A stretch of DNA of 64,000 nt from Tahibacter aquaticus (GTDB lineage Bacteria > Pseudomonadota > Gammaproteobacteria > Xanthomonadales > Rhodanobacteraceae): NCBI RefSeq assembly GCF_004363655.1, contig NZ_SNZH01000010.1, positions 62,001 through 126,000 on the forward strand, given 5' to 3'. The notes under the pieces were generated by a model, which saw nothing but the letters and a program-made list of their open reading frames with translations, was not told where the DNA came from and ran no database searches. Below, one piece after another: positions 7,905-16,059 of this stretch. Positions within the stretch are counted from its first letter, which is position 1. The number at the start of each line of letters is the position of its first letter. The position numbers were made by a program, and so were the translations under genes.

Positions 7905-9339
7905 TTCGTTGCCCGTTGTCGTCGTCGGTGCCGGCCCTGTGGGCCTGGCCGCCGCCGCCCACCTCCGCGCACGCGGTTTCACGCCCCTTGTGCTCGAAGC
8001 CGGTGCGCGCGTCGGTGCCGGCATCCGTGCGTGGTCGCACGTGCGCATGTTCTCGCCCTGGGAATACAACATCGACGCCCGCTGCGCAGAGCTCCTGGCG
8101 GCGCACGGCTGGCAGCCGCCGGACCCGGCGCAGTTCCCCACCGGGCGCGACGTCGTGGAGCGGTATCTGGAGCCGCTGGCGGCCACGCCGGAGTTGGCTG
8201 CGCAGATCCAGTTCAACGCACGGGTCGTCGGCGTCACCAAGCACCAGCGCGACCGCATGAAGAACGCCCAGCGCGGCACCACGCCCTTTGTGGTTCGCTA
8301 CCTGCAGGACGGTGAGGAGCGCGAACTGCTGGCGCAGGCCGTCGTCGACGCCTCCGGCACCATCGATACTCCCAACCCGATCGGCGCGGCGGGCCTTCCG
8401 GCGCTGGGCGAGCGCGCCGCGGCTGCGCACATCGTCTACGGCATGCCCGACGTCTTGGGTACAGCACGCAGCCGCTACGCCGGCCAGCGCGTGCTCGTGG
8501 TGGGCAGCGGCCATTCCGCGTTCAACCTACTGACCGACCTGGCCCGCCTGGCTCAAACCGCACCCGGCATGCAGATCCACTGGGCCGTGCGGCGCCCCTC
8601 GTTGCAGCGGGTGCTGGGCGGCGGCGAAAACGACCAGTTGCAGGAACGCGGCCGACTGGGCCTGCGCATCGCGCGCCTCGTCGAAGAAGGGGCCATCGTG
8701 GTTCACACCAACGCCCACATCGAGCGCATCGAACGCACGGACACCGGGTGGGTCGCGTGGAGTGGCACCGTCGCGCTGCCACCGGTCGATGAGCTGATCG
8801 GCGCCACGGGTTTTCGGCCGGACTTGAGCATCCTCGGTGAGGTACGGCTCGACGTCGATGCCGGCACGCAGGCGCCGGCCGCGCTGGCCCCGCTGATCGA
8901 TCCGAACCTGCACAGCTGCGGCAGCGTGCGCCCGCACGGCGCGGTCGAACTCCAGCACCCCGACGCCAACTTCTACATCGTCGGCATGAAGAGCTACGGG
9001 CGGGCGCCGACCTTCCTGCTGCTGACGGGCTACGAACAGGTGCGGTCGGTCGCCGCTGCCATCGCCGGCGATTGGGAAGCGGCGCGGCGCGTGGAACTGG
9101 TGCTGCCGGAGACCGGCGTGTGCAACACCCAGTTTGCGGACGACGAAGCTGCTGCCGCAGCAGCGGCGTGCTGCGGCGGCCCTGCGCCGGCCGATGCCGC
9201 CGCGTGCTGCGTAGCCGACGCCGACGCCAAGGCCAGCGGAGAAGCCGGCTGCGGCTGCGGTCCTGCGGCCGTGGCGGTGCCTGTGGTTGCGGTTGCCGCT
9301 CCCGTCAAGTCATCCTGCTGCGGCCCGGCCCGCGCATGA
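7897..9339 (+). CDS. FAD/NAD(P)-binding flavoprotein monooxygenase (ArsO-like) with Cys-rich tail
   Basis: A 480-residue flavoprotein of the FMO/thioredoxin-reductase-like type. An FAD Rossmann motif GAGPVG is at 11-16, an NAD(P) Rossmann motif VGSGHSAFN at about 202-210, and a GATGFRPD segment closes the FAD site. It resembles the putative monooxygenases called ArsO in ars operons. Beyond the catalytic body is an Ala-rich extension (about 409-480) with nine cysteines, mostly CC or CxC pairs, ending SSCCGPARA; this is not part of the usual fold and could bind a metalloid. GTGAGG precedes the ATG, which lies inside the acetyltransferase gene. The stop overlaps the MFS start (ATGA). The substrate is unknown; oxidation of a trivalent organoarsenical is one possibility. 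Confidence 0.75.
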   Translation: MSSSLPVVVVGAGPVGLAAAAHLRARGFTPLVLEAGARVGAGIRAWSHVRMFSPWEYNIDARCAELLAAHGWQPPDPAQFPTGRDVVERYLEPLAATPELAAQIQFNARVVGVTKHQRDRMKNAQRGTTPFVVRYLQDGEERELLAQAVVDASGTIDTPNPIGAAGLPALGERAAAAHIVYGMPDVLGTARSRYAGQRVLVVGSGHSAFNLLTDLARLAQTAPGMQIHWAVRRPSLQRVLGGGENDQLQERGRLGLRIARLVEEGAIVVHTNAHIERIERTDTGWVAWSGTVALPPVDELIGATGFRPDLSILGEVRLDVDAGTQAPAALAPLIDPNLHSCGSVRPHGAVELQHPDANFYIVGMKSYGRAPTFLLLTGYEQVRSVAAAIAGDWEAARRVELVLPETGVCNTQFADDEAAAAAAACCGGPAPADAAACCVADADAKASGEAGCGCGPAAVAVPVVAVAAPVKSSCCGPARA

Positions 9340-10535
9340 GCCACCCGCGTTGGACCGTAGCCTGGATCCTGGGCGCGGGCCAATGCGTCTATTGGGGCAT
9401 TTTGTACTACGCCTTTTCCGTACTGTTGGTGCCCGTGCGCAACGAGCTGGGCACCTCGGACGCGGCGGTAGCCGGCGCGTTGTCCGCCGGGTTGGCCGTG
9501 AACGCCGTGCTGGCCACCGCCGTAGGCCGCTGGCTCGACCGCGGCGGCGGCGTGGCCATGCTGCGCGGCGGCGCGTTGGCGGGTGCCGGATTGCTGCTGG
9601 CCTGGTCGTGGGTCGAAAACCTGGCCGGTCTCTACGCCGTCTGGATGGGCCTGGGCGCCTGCATGGCCCTGGTCCTCTACGAGACGGCGTTTGCGTTGAT
9701 CACGCGGGCCTACGGCGATCCTGCAGCCCGTCTGCGCGCCTTGGCCAGCGTGACCGTCATGGGTGGGCTGGCGAGCACGCTGTTTCTTCCCCTGGTCGGT
9801 GCCGGTGTGGCGCATCTGGGCTGGCGCCTCACCCTGCGGCTGTTGGTCGTGGCCTGGCTGATCACGACGCTCTGGCTGGAGCGCGCTGCGTTGCCGGGGT
9901 TGTACGCGTCGGACCGAAGCACACGTCCCGCCTTGTCGTCGACGCCGACGATCGGCCAGGTGGACCGTCGCTTGCTCTGGTGGACCGGCGCACCCTTCGT
10001 CACCGCGACCTTCGCCGCCATGGCGCTGACCACGCTGGTGGTGCCCAGCCTGGTCGCACGCGGCCATCCCATCGAGCAAGCGGCGTGGGTGCTGGCCGCC
10101 TTGGGCGTGATGCAGCTGCCCGGTCGGTTGTGGCTGCTGCGCCGAGGCAGCCGCCCCCTGTCGCCCCGCAGCCTGCTGGTAGCCCCCATGGCCTTGCAAG
10201 TCCTGGGACTGGCCTTGCTCGGCACCGCGGGCTCACTGGCCGGCGCGTTTTCAGGCGTGGCGATCTTCGGGATCGGTGCCGGCCTGCACACGCTGGCGAG
10301 GCCGTGGATCGTGCCGTTGATCTTCGGGATCGAGGCCGCCGGCCGCACCAACGGGGTCATCGCCCGCGCTCAGGGCTTTGCCCGTGCTGCCGGCCCGTTT
10401 GCGGTAGCGGCTGCATCCGGATGGGTGGGCAGCAACGCCGTGTTTCTTGTTCTGTCTCTGGCACTTCTGACGTGCTGTCCGCTGGCCTACGCGCTGTCCC
10501 GCCACCCCAGCCTCTCGGCCCACTCCGCGGCCTGA
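9336..10535 (+). CDS. MFS transporter of the plus-strand arsenic module
   Basis: A 399-residue major facilitator with about 12 hydrophobic segments and an MFS-type loop GRWLDRGGG after helix 2. The ATG overlaps the stop of the flavoprotein by four bases, the tightest coupling in the run, so transporter and monooxygenase are probably made together. By context it may export the product of the acetyltransferase or monooxygenase; MFS arsenical exporters such as ArsJ and ArsK set a precedent, but this protein is distinct from the ArsJ on the other strand. The substrate cannot be read from sequence. Confidence 0.8.
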   Translation: MSHPRWTVAWILGAGQCVYWGILYYAFSVLLVPVRNELGTSDAAVAGALSAGLAVNAVLATAVGRWLDRGGGVAMLRGGALAGAGLLLAWSWVENLAGLYAVWMGLGACMALVLYETAFALITRAYGDPAARLRALASVTVMGGLASTLFLPLVGAGVAHLGWRLTLRLLVVAWLITTLWLERAALPGLYASDRSTRPALSSTPTIGQVDRRLLWWTGAPFVTATFAAMALTTLVVPSLVARGHPIEQAAWVLAALGVMQLPGRLWLLRRGSRPLSPRSLLVAPMALQVLGLALLGTAGSLAGAFSGVAIFGIGAGLHTLARPWIVPLIFGIEAAGRTNGVIARAQGFARAAGPFAVAAASGWVGSNAVFLVLSLALLTCCPLAYALSRHPSLSAHSAA

Positions 10536-10571
10536 AGGCATCAACCGCTTTCCATCGAGGACCACCGACCG

Positions 10572-11501
10572 ATGCGCACCCTGCTCCGCCCCCTGCTCCG
10601 TTTTGCCGCGTTCCCGTTGCTGTTCGGCGGCGCTGGCGTCGCCGCGTGGAACGGCTACTCGCCGGATTCCATCGGCTGGCTGATGCCCGTCATCGTTACG
10701 ACGGTACTGCTGGTGACATTCGGCCTGGAGCGGCTCCTGCCCTACGCAAACCGCTGGAACGCAGGATCTGGCGCGGGGACCGACCTGGTCTACCTCGGCA
10801 CGACCTCGGTCGTTGTCGCCATCGCGGAAGCCGCCGTGTGGGCGGGTGCGATCGCGCTGCTCAGCCCGTGGGCGGCAGACGACGGCACTCTTTGGCCGAC
10901 ACGCTGGCCGTTCGCGGCGCAGGTTTTTCTGGCCTTGGCGGTTGGTGATTTCCTCCCCCACCTCTACCACCGCGCAAGCCACGAATCGACCGGTTTTCTG
11001 TGGCGCGTGCACGCCATCCACCACGCGCCCGAACACTTGTACGCGTTCAACTTTGCACGTTTCCACCCCATCAACGCCTTTCTGACCGCGGCGCTGACCC
11101 TGCTTCCCCTGGCGGTCCTCGGCACCCCGGCCAGCGTGCTGTTCGTTGCGGGTGTTCTGCACAACGTCCACGGTGTTCTCAGCCACGCCAACGTGGACTT
11201 CCGCCTGGGACCGCTCAACGTCGTTTTCAGCATGGCCGAACTGCATCGCTGGCACCACGCGCGCGATCCGCGTTGGGCGAACGGCAACTACGGCGCGACC
11301 GTGCTGATCTGGGATTGGCTTTTCGGCACGCGGCGGTACCCCGGGCACGGCGTCGCGGACGACGGCGTGGGGCTTTGGACGGGAAGCGCGGTGCCGCGCC
11401 GCCTGAGGAATCAATGGCTACACCCGTTCTCCGGCATCAGCGAGCGGGTCGTACACCGTCTCCGAAGCGTTCGGTGCGGATGCTGTTGCGCGGCCGCCTA
11501 G
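10572..11501 (+). CDS. Fatty acid hydroxylase/sterol desaturase superfamily protein with CGCCC tail
   Basis: A 309-residue membrane protein with the di-iron histidine clusters of the superfamily: H130-xx-H133-xxx-H137, H147-xx-H150-H151, H200/H205 and H225-xx-H228-H229. About four membrane segments precede and separate them. These enzymes hydroxylate or desaturate lipids; the substrate here is unknown. It lies 36 bases after the MFS gene, in the same direction, so it probably belongs to the arsenic-associated module. The last residues (RCGCCCAAA) are unexpectedly cysteine-rich, like the tails of two other proteins in the run. The TAG stop is the CTAG of a mobile element beginning at 11498, so the tail may be a truncated or altered end. 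Confidence 0.8.
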   Translation: MRTLLRPLLRFAAFPLLFGGAGVAAWNGYSPDSIGWLMPVIVTTVLLVTFGLERLLPYANRWNAGSGAGTDLVYLGTTSVVVAIAEAAVWAGAIALLSPWAADDGTLWPTRWPFAAQVFLALAVGDFLPHLYHRASHESTGFLWRVHAIHHAPEHLYAFNFARFHPINAFLTAALTLLPLAVLGTPASVLFVAGVLHNVHGVLSHANVDFRLGPLNVVFSMAELHRWHHARDPRWANGNYGATVLIWDWLFGTRRYPGHGVADDGVGLWTGSAVPRRLRNQWLHPFSGISERVVHRLRSVRCGCCCAAA

Positions 11502-11681
11502 TGTCCTGTCTTGTCAACGTTAAAGAAATTCCGGATGGATTTCGCCGGGAGACCAGGCGCGATGAGGAGGCGTAGCAGCGCTACGGCGACGAATCGCAAC
11601 GACGTATCGCGGCGGTTTTCAACAGCGAAGCTGGTCAAGATTCCGGGCTTAGTTAATGGTATTGGCGAGACGGGACACTAG
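11498..11681 (+). mobile_element. Non-autonomous CTAGTGTCC element, copy 3 (complete)
   Basis: A 184-bp element with terminal inverted repeats CTAGTGTCCTGTCTTG and its near complement ending GAGACGGGACACTAG. The internal part matches copy 1 at 4039, including a small palindrome and TTAATGGTATTGGCGAG. CTAG at both ends could be a target duplication of the YTAR kind made by some IS5-family elements; that link is inference. No transposase is present. It separates the plus-strand module from the arsJ operon and supplies the hydroxylase stop codon. Confidence 0.8.
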
Positions 11682-11777
11682 GTGCCCGGCGTCTGCACGC
11701 GGTTCGAGAGCCAACGAGTCGCGCTCCTCCACAATCGAACATCTGCCCTTCGCAGCGAAATCAATCGCAGGCCTTGC

Positions 11778-13025
11778 TCAGTCGTCGGACGTCAAGCGCC
11801 CCTCGGGCAACGCCACCACCGGCAGATGCTTCGGCAAGGCCAGGGAAATCAGGGCGGCCAACGCGACCAACACCGCGGCGATCCACAGGCACGGGACGAG
11901 CCCGCCGACCTGGAACACCGCACCGGAGAGCACCGTACCGAGCAAGCGACCCAACGCGTTGGCCATGTAGTAGAACCCGACGTCGAGGGAGACGCCGTCC
12001 TCGCTGGCGTAGCTCACGATGAGGTAGCTGTGCAACGAGGAGTTGACGGCGAACAGCACACCGAAAACGGCGAGCCCGACGACGAGCACCGCGGTGGCAT
12101 CGACCGCGTAACCCAGCAGCAACGCCATGGTCGCGGGCGAGGCAGCCAACACCGCCGCCCACGCAAACGCGCTAATGCCGTCGGGCACGCGACCGCTGCG
12201 CCGGCCCGTGAGATACGGCGCAAGGGATTGCACGATGCCGTAGCCGATCACCCAGCTGGCCAGAAAGGCACCGACCGACCAATCGCTCCAGCCCAACGCC
12301 GTCGCCAGGAATACCGGCAGCGCCACCACAAACCAGACGTCACGAGCGCCGAACAGGAACAAGCGAGCCGCGGACAGCAGGTTGACGGCGCGGCTCTTGG
12401 AAAACAGATCGCGGAACTTCGGCTTGTTCTTGGCTTTGCCCAGATCGCGCTGCAGCAGGAGCAGACTGGCCACCCACACGAGCATCAGAGCCATGGCCAT
12501 GCCGGCGATCGCTACGCGAAAACCGAACGCGGTCAGCAGCGCACCACCAAGAAAAAAACCGACGCCCTTGAGCGCGTTCTTCGAGCCGGTCAGCGCCGCG
12601 ATCCAGCGGTACAACGCACCCGCCTCATCGCCCGGCACGAGCAGCTTGATGCTGCTCTTGGCGCTCATCTTGTTCAGATCCTTGGCGATGCCCGACAAGG
12701 CCTGGGCCGCCATAACCCACGGCACGGTGAGCGCAGCGGCCGGCACCGTCAGCATGCCCAGCGCAACGACCTGCAAAGCCAAGCCCAGGTTCATCGTACG
12801 GTTCAGGCCGATGCGCGCGCCAAGCCAACCGCCCACCAGATTGGTGATGACGCCGAAGAGTTCGTAGAACAGGAACAGCAGCGCGACCTGCAACGGTGTG
12901 TAGCCCAACTGGTGGAAGTGGAGCACCACCAGCATGCGCAGCGCGCCGTCCGTCAGGGTGAACGCCCAGTAGTTCCCGGTGATCAGGAAATACTGGCGGA
13001 CCGCGGCGGAACGCAACGCAGCCAT
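11778..13025 (-). CDS. arsJ: Organoarsenical efflux MFS transporter ArsJ
   Basis: A 415-residue MFS protein that follows a GAPDH gene by five bases, the diagnostic arrangement of the gap-arsJ pair. Family signatures include GNYWAFTLTDGALRMLV near the N-terminus, GLNRTMNLGLALQ, and the SGIAKDLNKMSAKSSIK loop. Known role: GAPDH makes unstable 1-arseno-3-phosphoglycerate from arsenate and glyceraldehyde-3-phosphate, and ArsJ pumps it out, where it breaks down to arsenate. The ATG at 13025 was chosen because it directly follows the GAPDH stop; the open frame extends upstream only as antisense of GAPDH. It is the last gene of the arsR-arsC-gap-arsJ operon. Confidence 0.93.
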   Translation of the reverse strand: MAALRSAAVRQYFLITGNYWAFTLTDGALRMLVVLHFHQLGYTPLQVALLFLFYELFGVITNLVGGWLGARIGLNRTMNLGLALQVVALGMLTVPAAALTVPWVMAAQALSGIAKDLNKMSAKSSIKLLVPGDEAGALYRWIAALTGSKNALKGVGFFLGGALLTAFGFRVAIAGMAMALMLVWVASLLLLQRDLGKAKNKPKFRDLFSKSRAVNLLSAARLFLFGARDVWFVVALPVFLATALGWSDWSVGAFLASWVIGYGIVQSLAPYLTGRRSGRVPDGISAFAWAAVLAASPATMALLLGYAVDATAVLVVGLAVFGVLFAVNSSLHSYLIVSYASEDGVSLDVGFYYMANALGRLLGTVLSGAVFQVGGLVPCLWIAAVLVALAALISLALPKHLPVVALPEGRLTSDD

Positions 13026-13030
13026 CGGTG

Positions 13031-14038
13031 TTATCGGTCCGCCGTGCCGACCAGGCGAACCAGCTCTGCCGTGCGGTTCACGTAGCCCCATTCGTTGTCG
13101 TACCACGCGTAGATTTTCACGTGCGTGCCGTTGACGACCAGCGTGGACATCGCATCGACGATGCCCGAACGCGAATCGCCCAGGAAGTCGATGGAAACCA
13201 ACGGCCGTTCTTCGTAGCCGAGGATTCCGCGCAACGGGCCTTCGGCCGCAGCCTTCAGCAGTGCGTTCACTTCCTCCACCGTCGTCGGTTGCTCGACCTC
13301 GAACACGCAGTCGGTGAGCGACGCGTTGGTCAGCGGCACGCGCACGGCATGCCCGTTCAAGCGGCCTTTCAATTCCGGAAAGATCTGGGCGATGGCAGTG
13401 GCCGAACCGGTCGAGGTCGGGATGAGGCTGGACCCGCACGCCCGCGCCCGGCGCAGGTCCTTGTGCGGCGCGTCCACGATGACCTGCGTATTGGTCAGGC
13501 TGTGGATGGTCGTCAAGCTGCCGTGGCGGATGCGCAGGCCTTCGTGGATCACTTTCACCACGGGTGCCAAGCAGTTCGTGGTGCAGGAAGCGGCGGTCAC
13601 GATGCGGTGAACGGACCGATCGAAACGGTCGTGGTTGACGCCGACCACGCAGTCGAGCACCCCGGCTTCTTTCACCGGTGCCGTGACCACGACGCGTTTG
13701 ACGCCCTGGTCGAGATACGGCCTGAGCACTTCGGTTTTGCGAAACTTGCCCGAGGCTTCGACCACGACGTCGCAGGACGACCAATCGGTATCCGCAATCG
13801 CTTTGTTGCGTGTTACCGGGATACGGCGGTCGCCAACGACCAACGCCTCTCCGTCGGCTTGCGCTTCGTGCGACCAACGGCCGTGGATCGAATCGAAGTT
13901 GAGCAGGTGCGCGAAGGTGGCGGCATCACCGCCCGGGTCGTTGATGCGTACGAACGTGAAGTCAGGGGAATCCCAGGCAGCGCGGAGCGTCAACCGCCCC
14001 ATGCGGCCAAACCCGTTGATGCCGACGCGAATCGTCAT
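13031..14038 (-). CDS. gap: Glyceraldehyde-3-phosphate dehydrogenase of the ars operon
   Basis: A 335-residue type I GAPDH: the NAD-binding [10 protein letters not shown] is at the N-terminus and the catalytic Cys152 lies in SCTTNCLAP. The C-terminal [11 protein letters not shown] is the standard signature. Its place between arsC and arsJ marks it as the arsenic-dedicated paralogue that uses arsenate in place of phosphate, making 1-arseno-3-phosphoglycerate for export. A separate glycolytic gap gene should exist elsewhere in the genome. The gap to the upstream arsC stop-start is 34 bases. Confidence 0.93.
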   Translation of the reverse strand: MTIRVGINGFGRMGRLTLRAAWDSPDFTFVRINDPGGDAATFAHLLNFDSIHGRWSHEAQADGEALVVGDRRIPVTRNKAIADTDWSSCDVVVEASGKFRKTEVLRPYLDQGVKRVVVTAPVKEAGVLDCVVGVNHDRFDRSVHRIVTAASCTTNCLAPVVKVIHEGLRIRHGSLTTIHSLTNTQVIVDAPHKDLRRARACGSSLIPTSTGSATAIAQIFPELKGRLNGHAVRVPLTNASLTDCVFEVEQPTTVEEVNALLKAAAEGPLRGILGYEERPLVSIDFLGDSRSGIVDAMSTLVVNGTHVKIYAWYDNEWGYVNRTAELVRLVGTADR

Positions 14039-14072
14039 GGCGGTTCTCAGCAGTTCGAAAGATGAAGGGGAA

Positions 14073-14597
14073 TCACGACGCAGCCCCCGGTATGCGCTTG
14101 CCGCCGGCGTGCCCCGCGAGATCGCCCAACCGTGTGCGCAGCGCCAACCGGTCCAGCGATTCCGCCTTCAGTTCGGTCAGCAGCGAAATGCGGTGCTGCA
14201 AAAGGAACAAGGTTTCCCGGAACGCGGCCTTTTGCGCCAGCGGGGAACCGACGACCGCCGCGGGATCGGGAACGCTCCACTGCGCGGTGATGGGCTGGCC
14301 GGGCCACACGGGGCAGGACTCGCCGGCGGCGCGGTCGCAGACCGTGATGACGAAGTCCATCGGCGGCGCGTCCGGCGCGGCGAACTCGTGCCAGCTCTTG
14401 CTGCGCAACCCTTCCGTCGGCAGGTCGTTGTTGCGGAGCAGCTCCAGCGCCAGCGGGTGCACCTCGCCCCGTGGATCGGCGCCGGCGCTGAACGCCTCGA
14501 AACGTCCACCGCTCAGACGACGGGTCAAGGCTTCCGCCAAAATGCTGCGGGCGGAGTTGCCGGTACAGACATACAGCACGCGGTAGGTCGGATGCAT
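14073..14597 (-). CDS. arsC: Arsenate reductase, low-molecular-weight phosphatase type
   Basis: A 174-residue ArsC of the LMW protein-tyrosine-phosphatase fold. The P-loop CTGNSARS places the nucleophile at C11 and the arginine at R17; the redox pair is C87 and C95 in [11 protein letters not shown], as in thioredoxin-coupled enzymes. It is longer than typical (about 130-140) by a C-terminal extension after the [12 protein letters not shown] helix. GGAG six bases before the ATG at 14597 decides the start over an in-frame one at 14630. It reduces arsenate to arsenite. No arsenite pump gene (arsB/acr3) is present in the window, so the arsenite product must leave by another route. Confidence 0.93.
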   Translation of the reverse strand: MHPTYRVLYVCTGNSARSILAEALTRRLSGGRFEAFSAGADPRGEVHPLALELLRNNDLPTEGLRSKSWHEFAAPDAPPMDFVITVCDRAAGESCPVWPGQPITAQWSVPDPAAVVGSPLAQKAAFRETLFLLQHRISLLTELKAESLDRLALRTRLGDLAGHAGGKRIPGAAS

Positions 14598-14697
14598 GGA
14601 AATCTCCGGATAAACGATCCCGTGGTTCACAGCGTTGGCGCGCGGCGGCTACGCCGGCGCGCCGGCGCGGAACCTGAAGGTGTCGGCCGCATCGGTG

Positions 14698-15057
14698 TTA
14701 TTGGGGCCGTGTGGGCTTGCGCTTCACCGTCGGCAGCGGCAGCGGCGTGGCAACCGGCATGCACATTTCTGGCCTTCCTCCGCAGCACGTCTCGGTCAGA
14801 TAGCCCACCATGGCCTGAACCGTGGCAAGGTTGGCCGTGTAGCGGACGAAGCGGCCTTCCTGCCGGCTCTCCACCAGCTCGGCGTGGTGGAGTTCTTTCA
14901 GGTGAAAAGACAGGGTTGCGCCGGGTAACCCCAGCGTTTCGGCGATCGCGCCGGCGTGGACGCCTTCCGGGCCAACCTCGACCAGGTGACGGAAGATCGC
15001 CAAGCGCGAGTCTTGGGCCAGGGCGGCAAGAGCTTTGAGTGCGGCTTTTGTTTCCAT
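14698..15057 (-). CDS. arsR: ArsR arsenite-responsive repressor
   Basis: A 119-residue ArsR/SmtB winged-helix repressor. The helix-turn-helix lies around residues 36-62 (AETLGLPGATLSFHLKEL). The arsenic site is the C-terminal type, C91-C92 and C99 in TETCCGGRPEMC, as in Acidithiobacillus-type ArsR, and not the alpha-3 CxCxxC of the plasmid type. It is the first gene of the arsR-arsC-gap-arsJ operon. A strong promoter lies directly upstream and its predicted start coincides with the ATG, so the transcript may be leaderless. Confidence 0.93.
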   Translation of the reverse strand: METKAALKALAALAQDSRLAIFRHLVEVGPEGVHAGAIAETLGLPGATLSFHLKELHHAELVESRQEGRFVRYTANLATVQAMVGYLTETCCGGRPEMCMPVATPLPLPTVKRKPTRPQ

Positions 15058-15063
15058 CTTTCG

Positions 15064-15092
15064 ATTATTCTGGAAACAACGAATTCTTGCAA
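15064..15092 (-). promoter_or_regulatory. arsR operon promoter
   Basis: On the minus strand TTGCAA (15092-15087), a 17-base spacer and AATAAT (15069-15064) make a near-consensus promoter. The predicted start is about 15057, the first base of the arsR ATG. The spacer contains TTC/GAA arms (TTCGTTGTTTCCAGAA) that could be the ArsR operator. Confidence 0.6.
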
Positions 15093-15251
15093 GCCCCGAT
15101 TCGCCGGACCAGTCCCCGACAGCAACCGCAGGCTCCAGCGGTCCGAACCGGATCGGGCACGGCCACCAGGGAGAACGAACGGGTCTGCGCGGTTACGGAT
15201 ACGCCACGGCAGCACTCGGCTTGACTCAGGCTACGGTGCCAACGCTCACGT

Positions 15252-15286
15252 ATCGAAGAACGCTGGCGTGGCCGGCGTTCTTCGAT
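15252..15286. repeat. Perfect long hairpin in an otherwise empty gap
   Basis: ATCGAAGAACGC (15252-15263) and GCGTTCTTCGAT (15275-15286) are exact complements. With TGGC/GCCG inside (one G-T wobble) the stem grows to 16 bp around a three-base loop. No T-run follows, so it is not a standard terminator. The remaining bases of the 15058-15610 gap contain no supported gene. Confidence 0.6.
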
Positions 15287-15610
15287 GGCTAATGCCTTCG
15301 AGATTGTGCACGCCGCCCGACCCGTTGCTGAGTTGATCGCGCCCCTCAGGCGGCGGGCAGCAACAGGAGTAGCCGACGGGCGCGAGACGCCCATGCCCGA
15401 CCTACAGCGTGGAACGTTCCCCGACTGACCGCCCCGGTGGCAGGTCAGCGGCCATGTCCGCGCGATCCAGGCACGCCAATACAGCACCGAGAAAGCTCAT
15501 CACCCGTTCTTTACGGGCCGCATCACGAACCTTTTTCGGTTGCCTACCCCGACCACGATCCGCCGGTTGCACGGTTCGATCGACGATCGGAGAAAACTCG
15601 CAAACTTAGA

Positions 15611-15687
15611 TGGCGGCCCCGATACGATTCGAACGTACGACCTTCCCCTTAGGAGGGGGACGCTCTATCCAGCTGAGCTACGGGGCC
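15611..15687 (-). tRNA. tRNA-Arg (anticodon CCU)
   Basis: A 77-base gene with encoded CCA. The acceptor stem is GGCCCCG/CGGGGCC, the D-arm contains AGCTCAGCTGGATAGAGC, the anticodon stem is TCCCC/GGGGA with loop CTCCTAA, giving anticodon CCT (reads AGG), and the T-loop is GTTCGAATC. All stems pair. It lies about 550 bases beyond arsR, a usual kind of boundary for genomic islands, but no integrase or duplicated 3' end was seen. Confidence 0.95.
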
Positions 15688-15975
15688 TGATGTACCGCGT
15701 GCAGAATGCGTGGCGCTTGCCGCGCCGTGGAGTGAGCCGGGCTGGTCGAACGGCCAGGGCCACCGGGGCGGAGCTGCTGCTTTTCCGGCCAGGCCGGTTT
15801 CGCAGCGGCGCGGATTTTCGCATGGAAGTCTGTCCCAGGGCGAGACAGCAGCGGCGTTCAGATGGATGGCGGAATGCGGCACCGGCGGGCACCGGAACGG
15901 AGCCAATTCGCGCCGGACCGGCGGGACCACCGGTTCCTGTCCGGCCCTGAGCCGGCCGCGACGCAGGGCGGTTGA

Positions 15976-15981
15976 TATAAT
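15976..15981 (+). promoter_or_regulatory. Candidate -10 box of the ALDH7 gene
   Basis: TATAAT followed by CCGCGG, 79 bases before the ATG at 16060. No good -35 box is present. The rest of the 15688-16059 gap has no supported gene. Confidence 0.4.
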
Positions 15982-16059
15982 CCGCGGTCTTTGCGCCGGC
16001 CGCCGTGCCGTGCGCCGTCCCCGTTCCGCAACAATTTTCCCGCAGATTCCGGAGTTCCC

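Noticed and set aside
15065-15487. Minus-strand 140-codon frame between arsR and the tRNA
   Set aside because: It overlaps the arsR promoter and has Arg/Cys-rich shadow composition with no homology.
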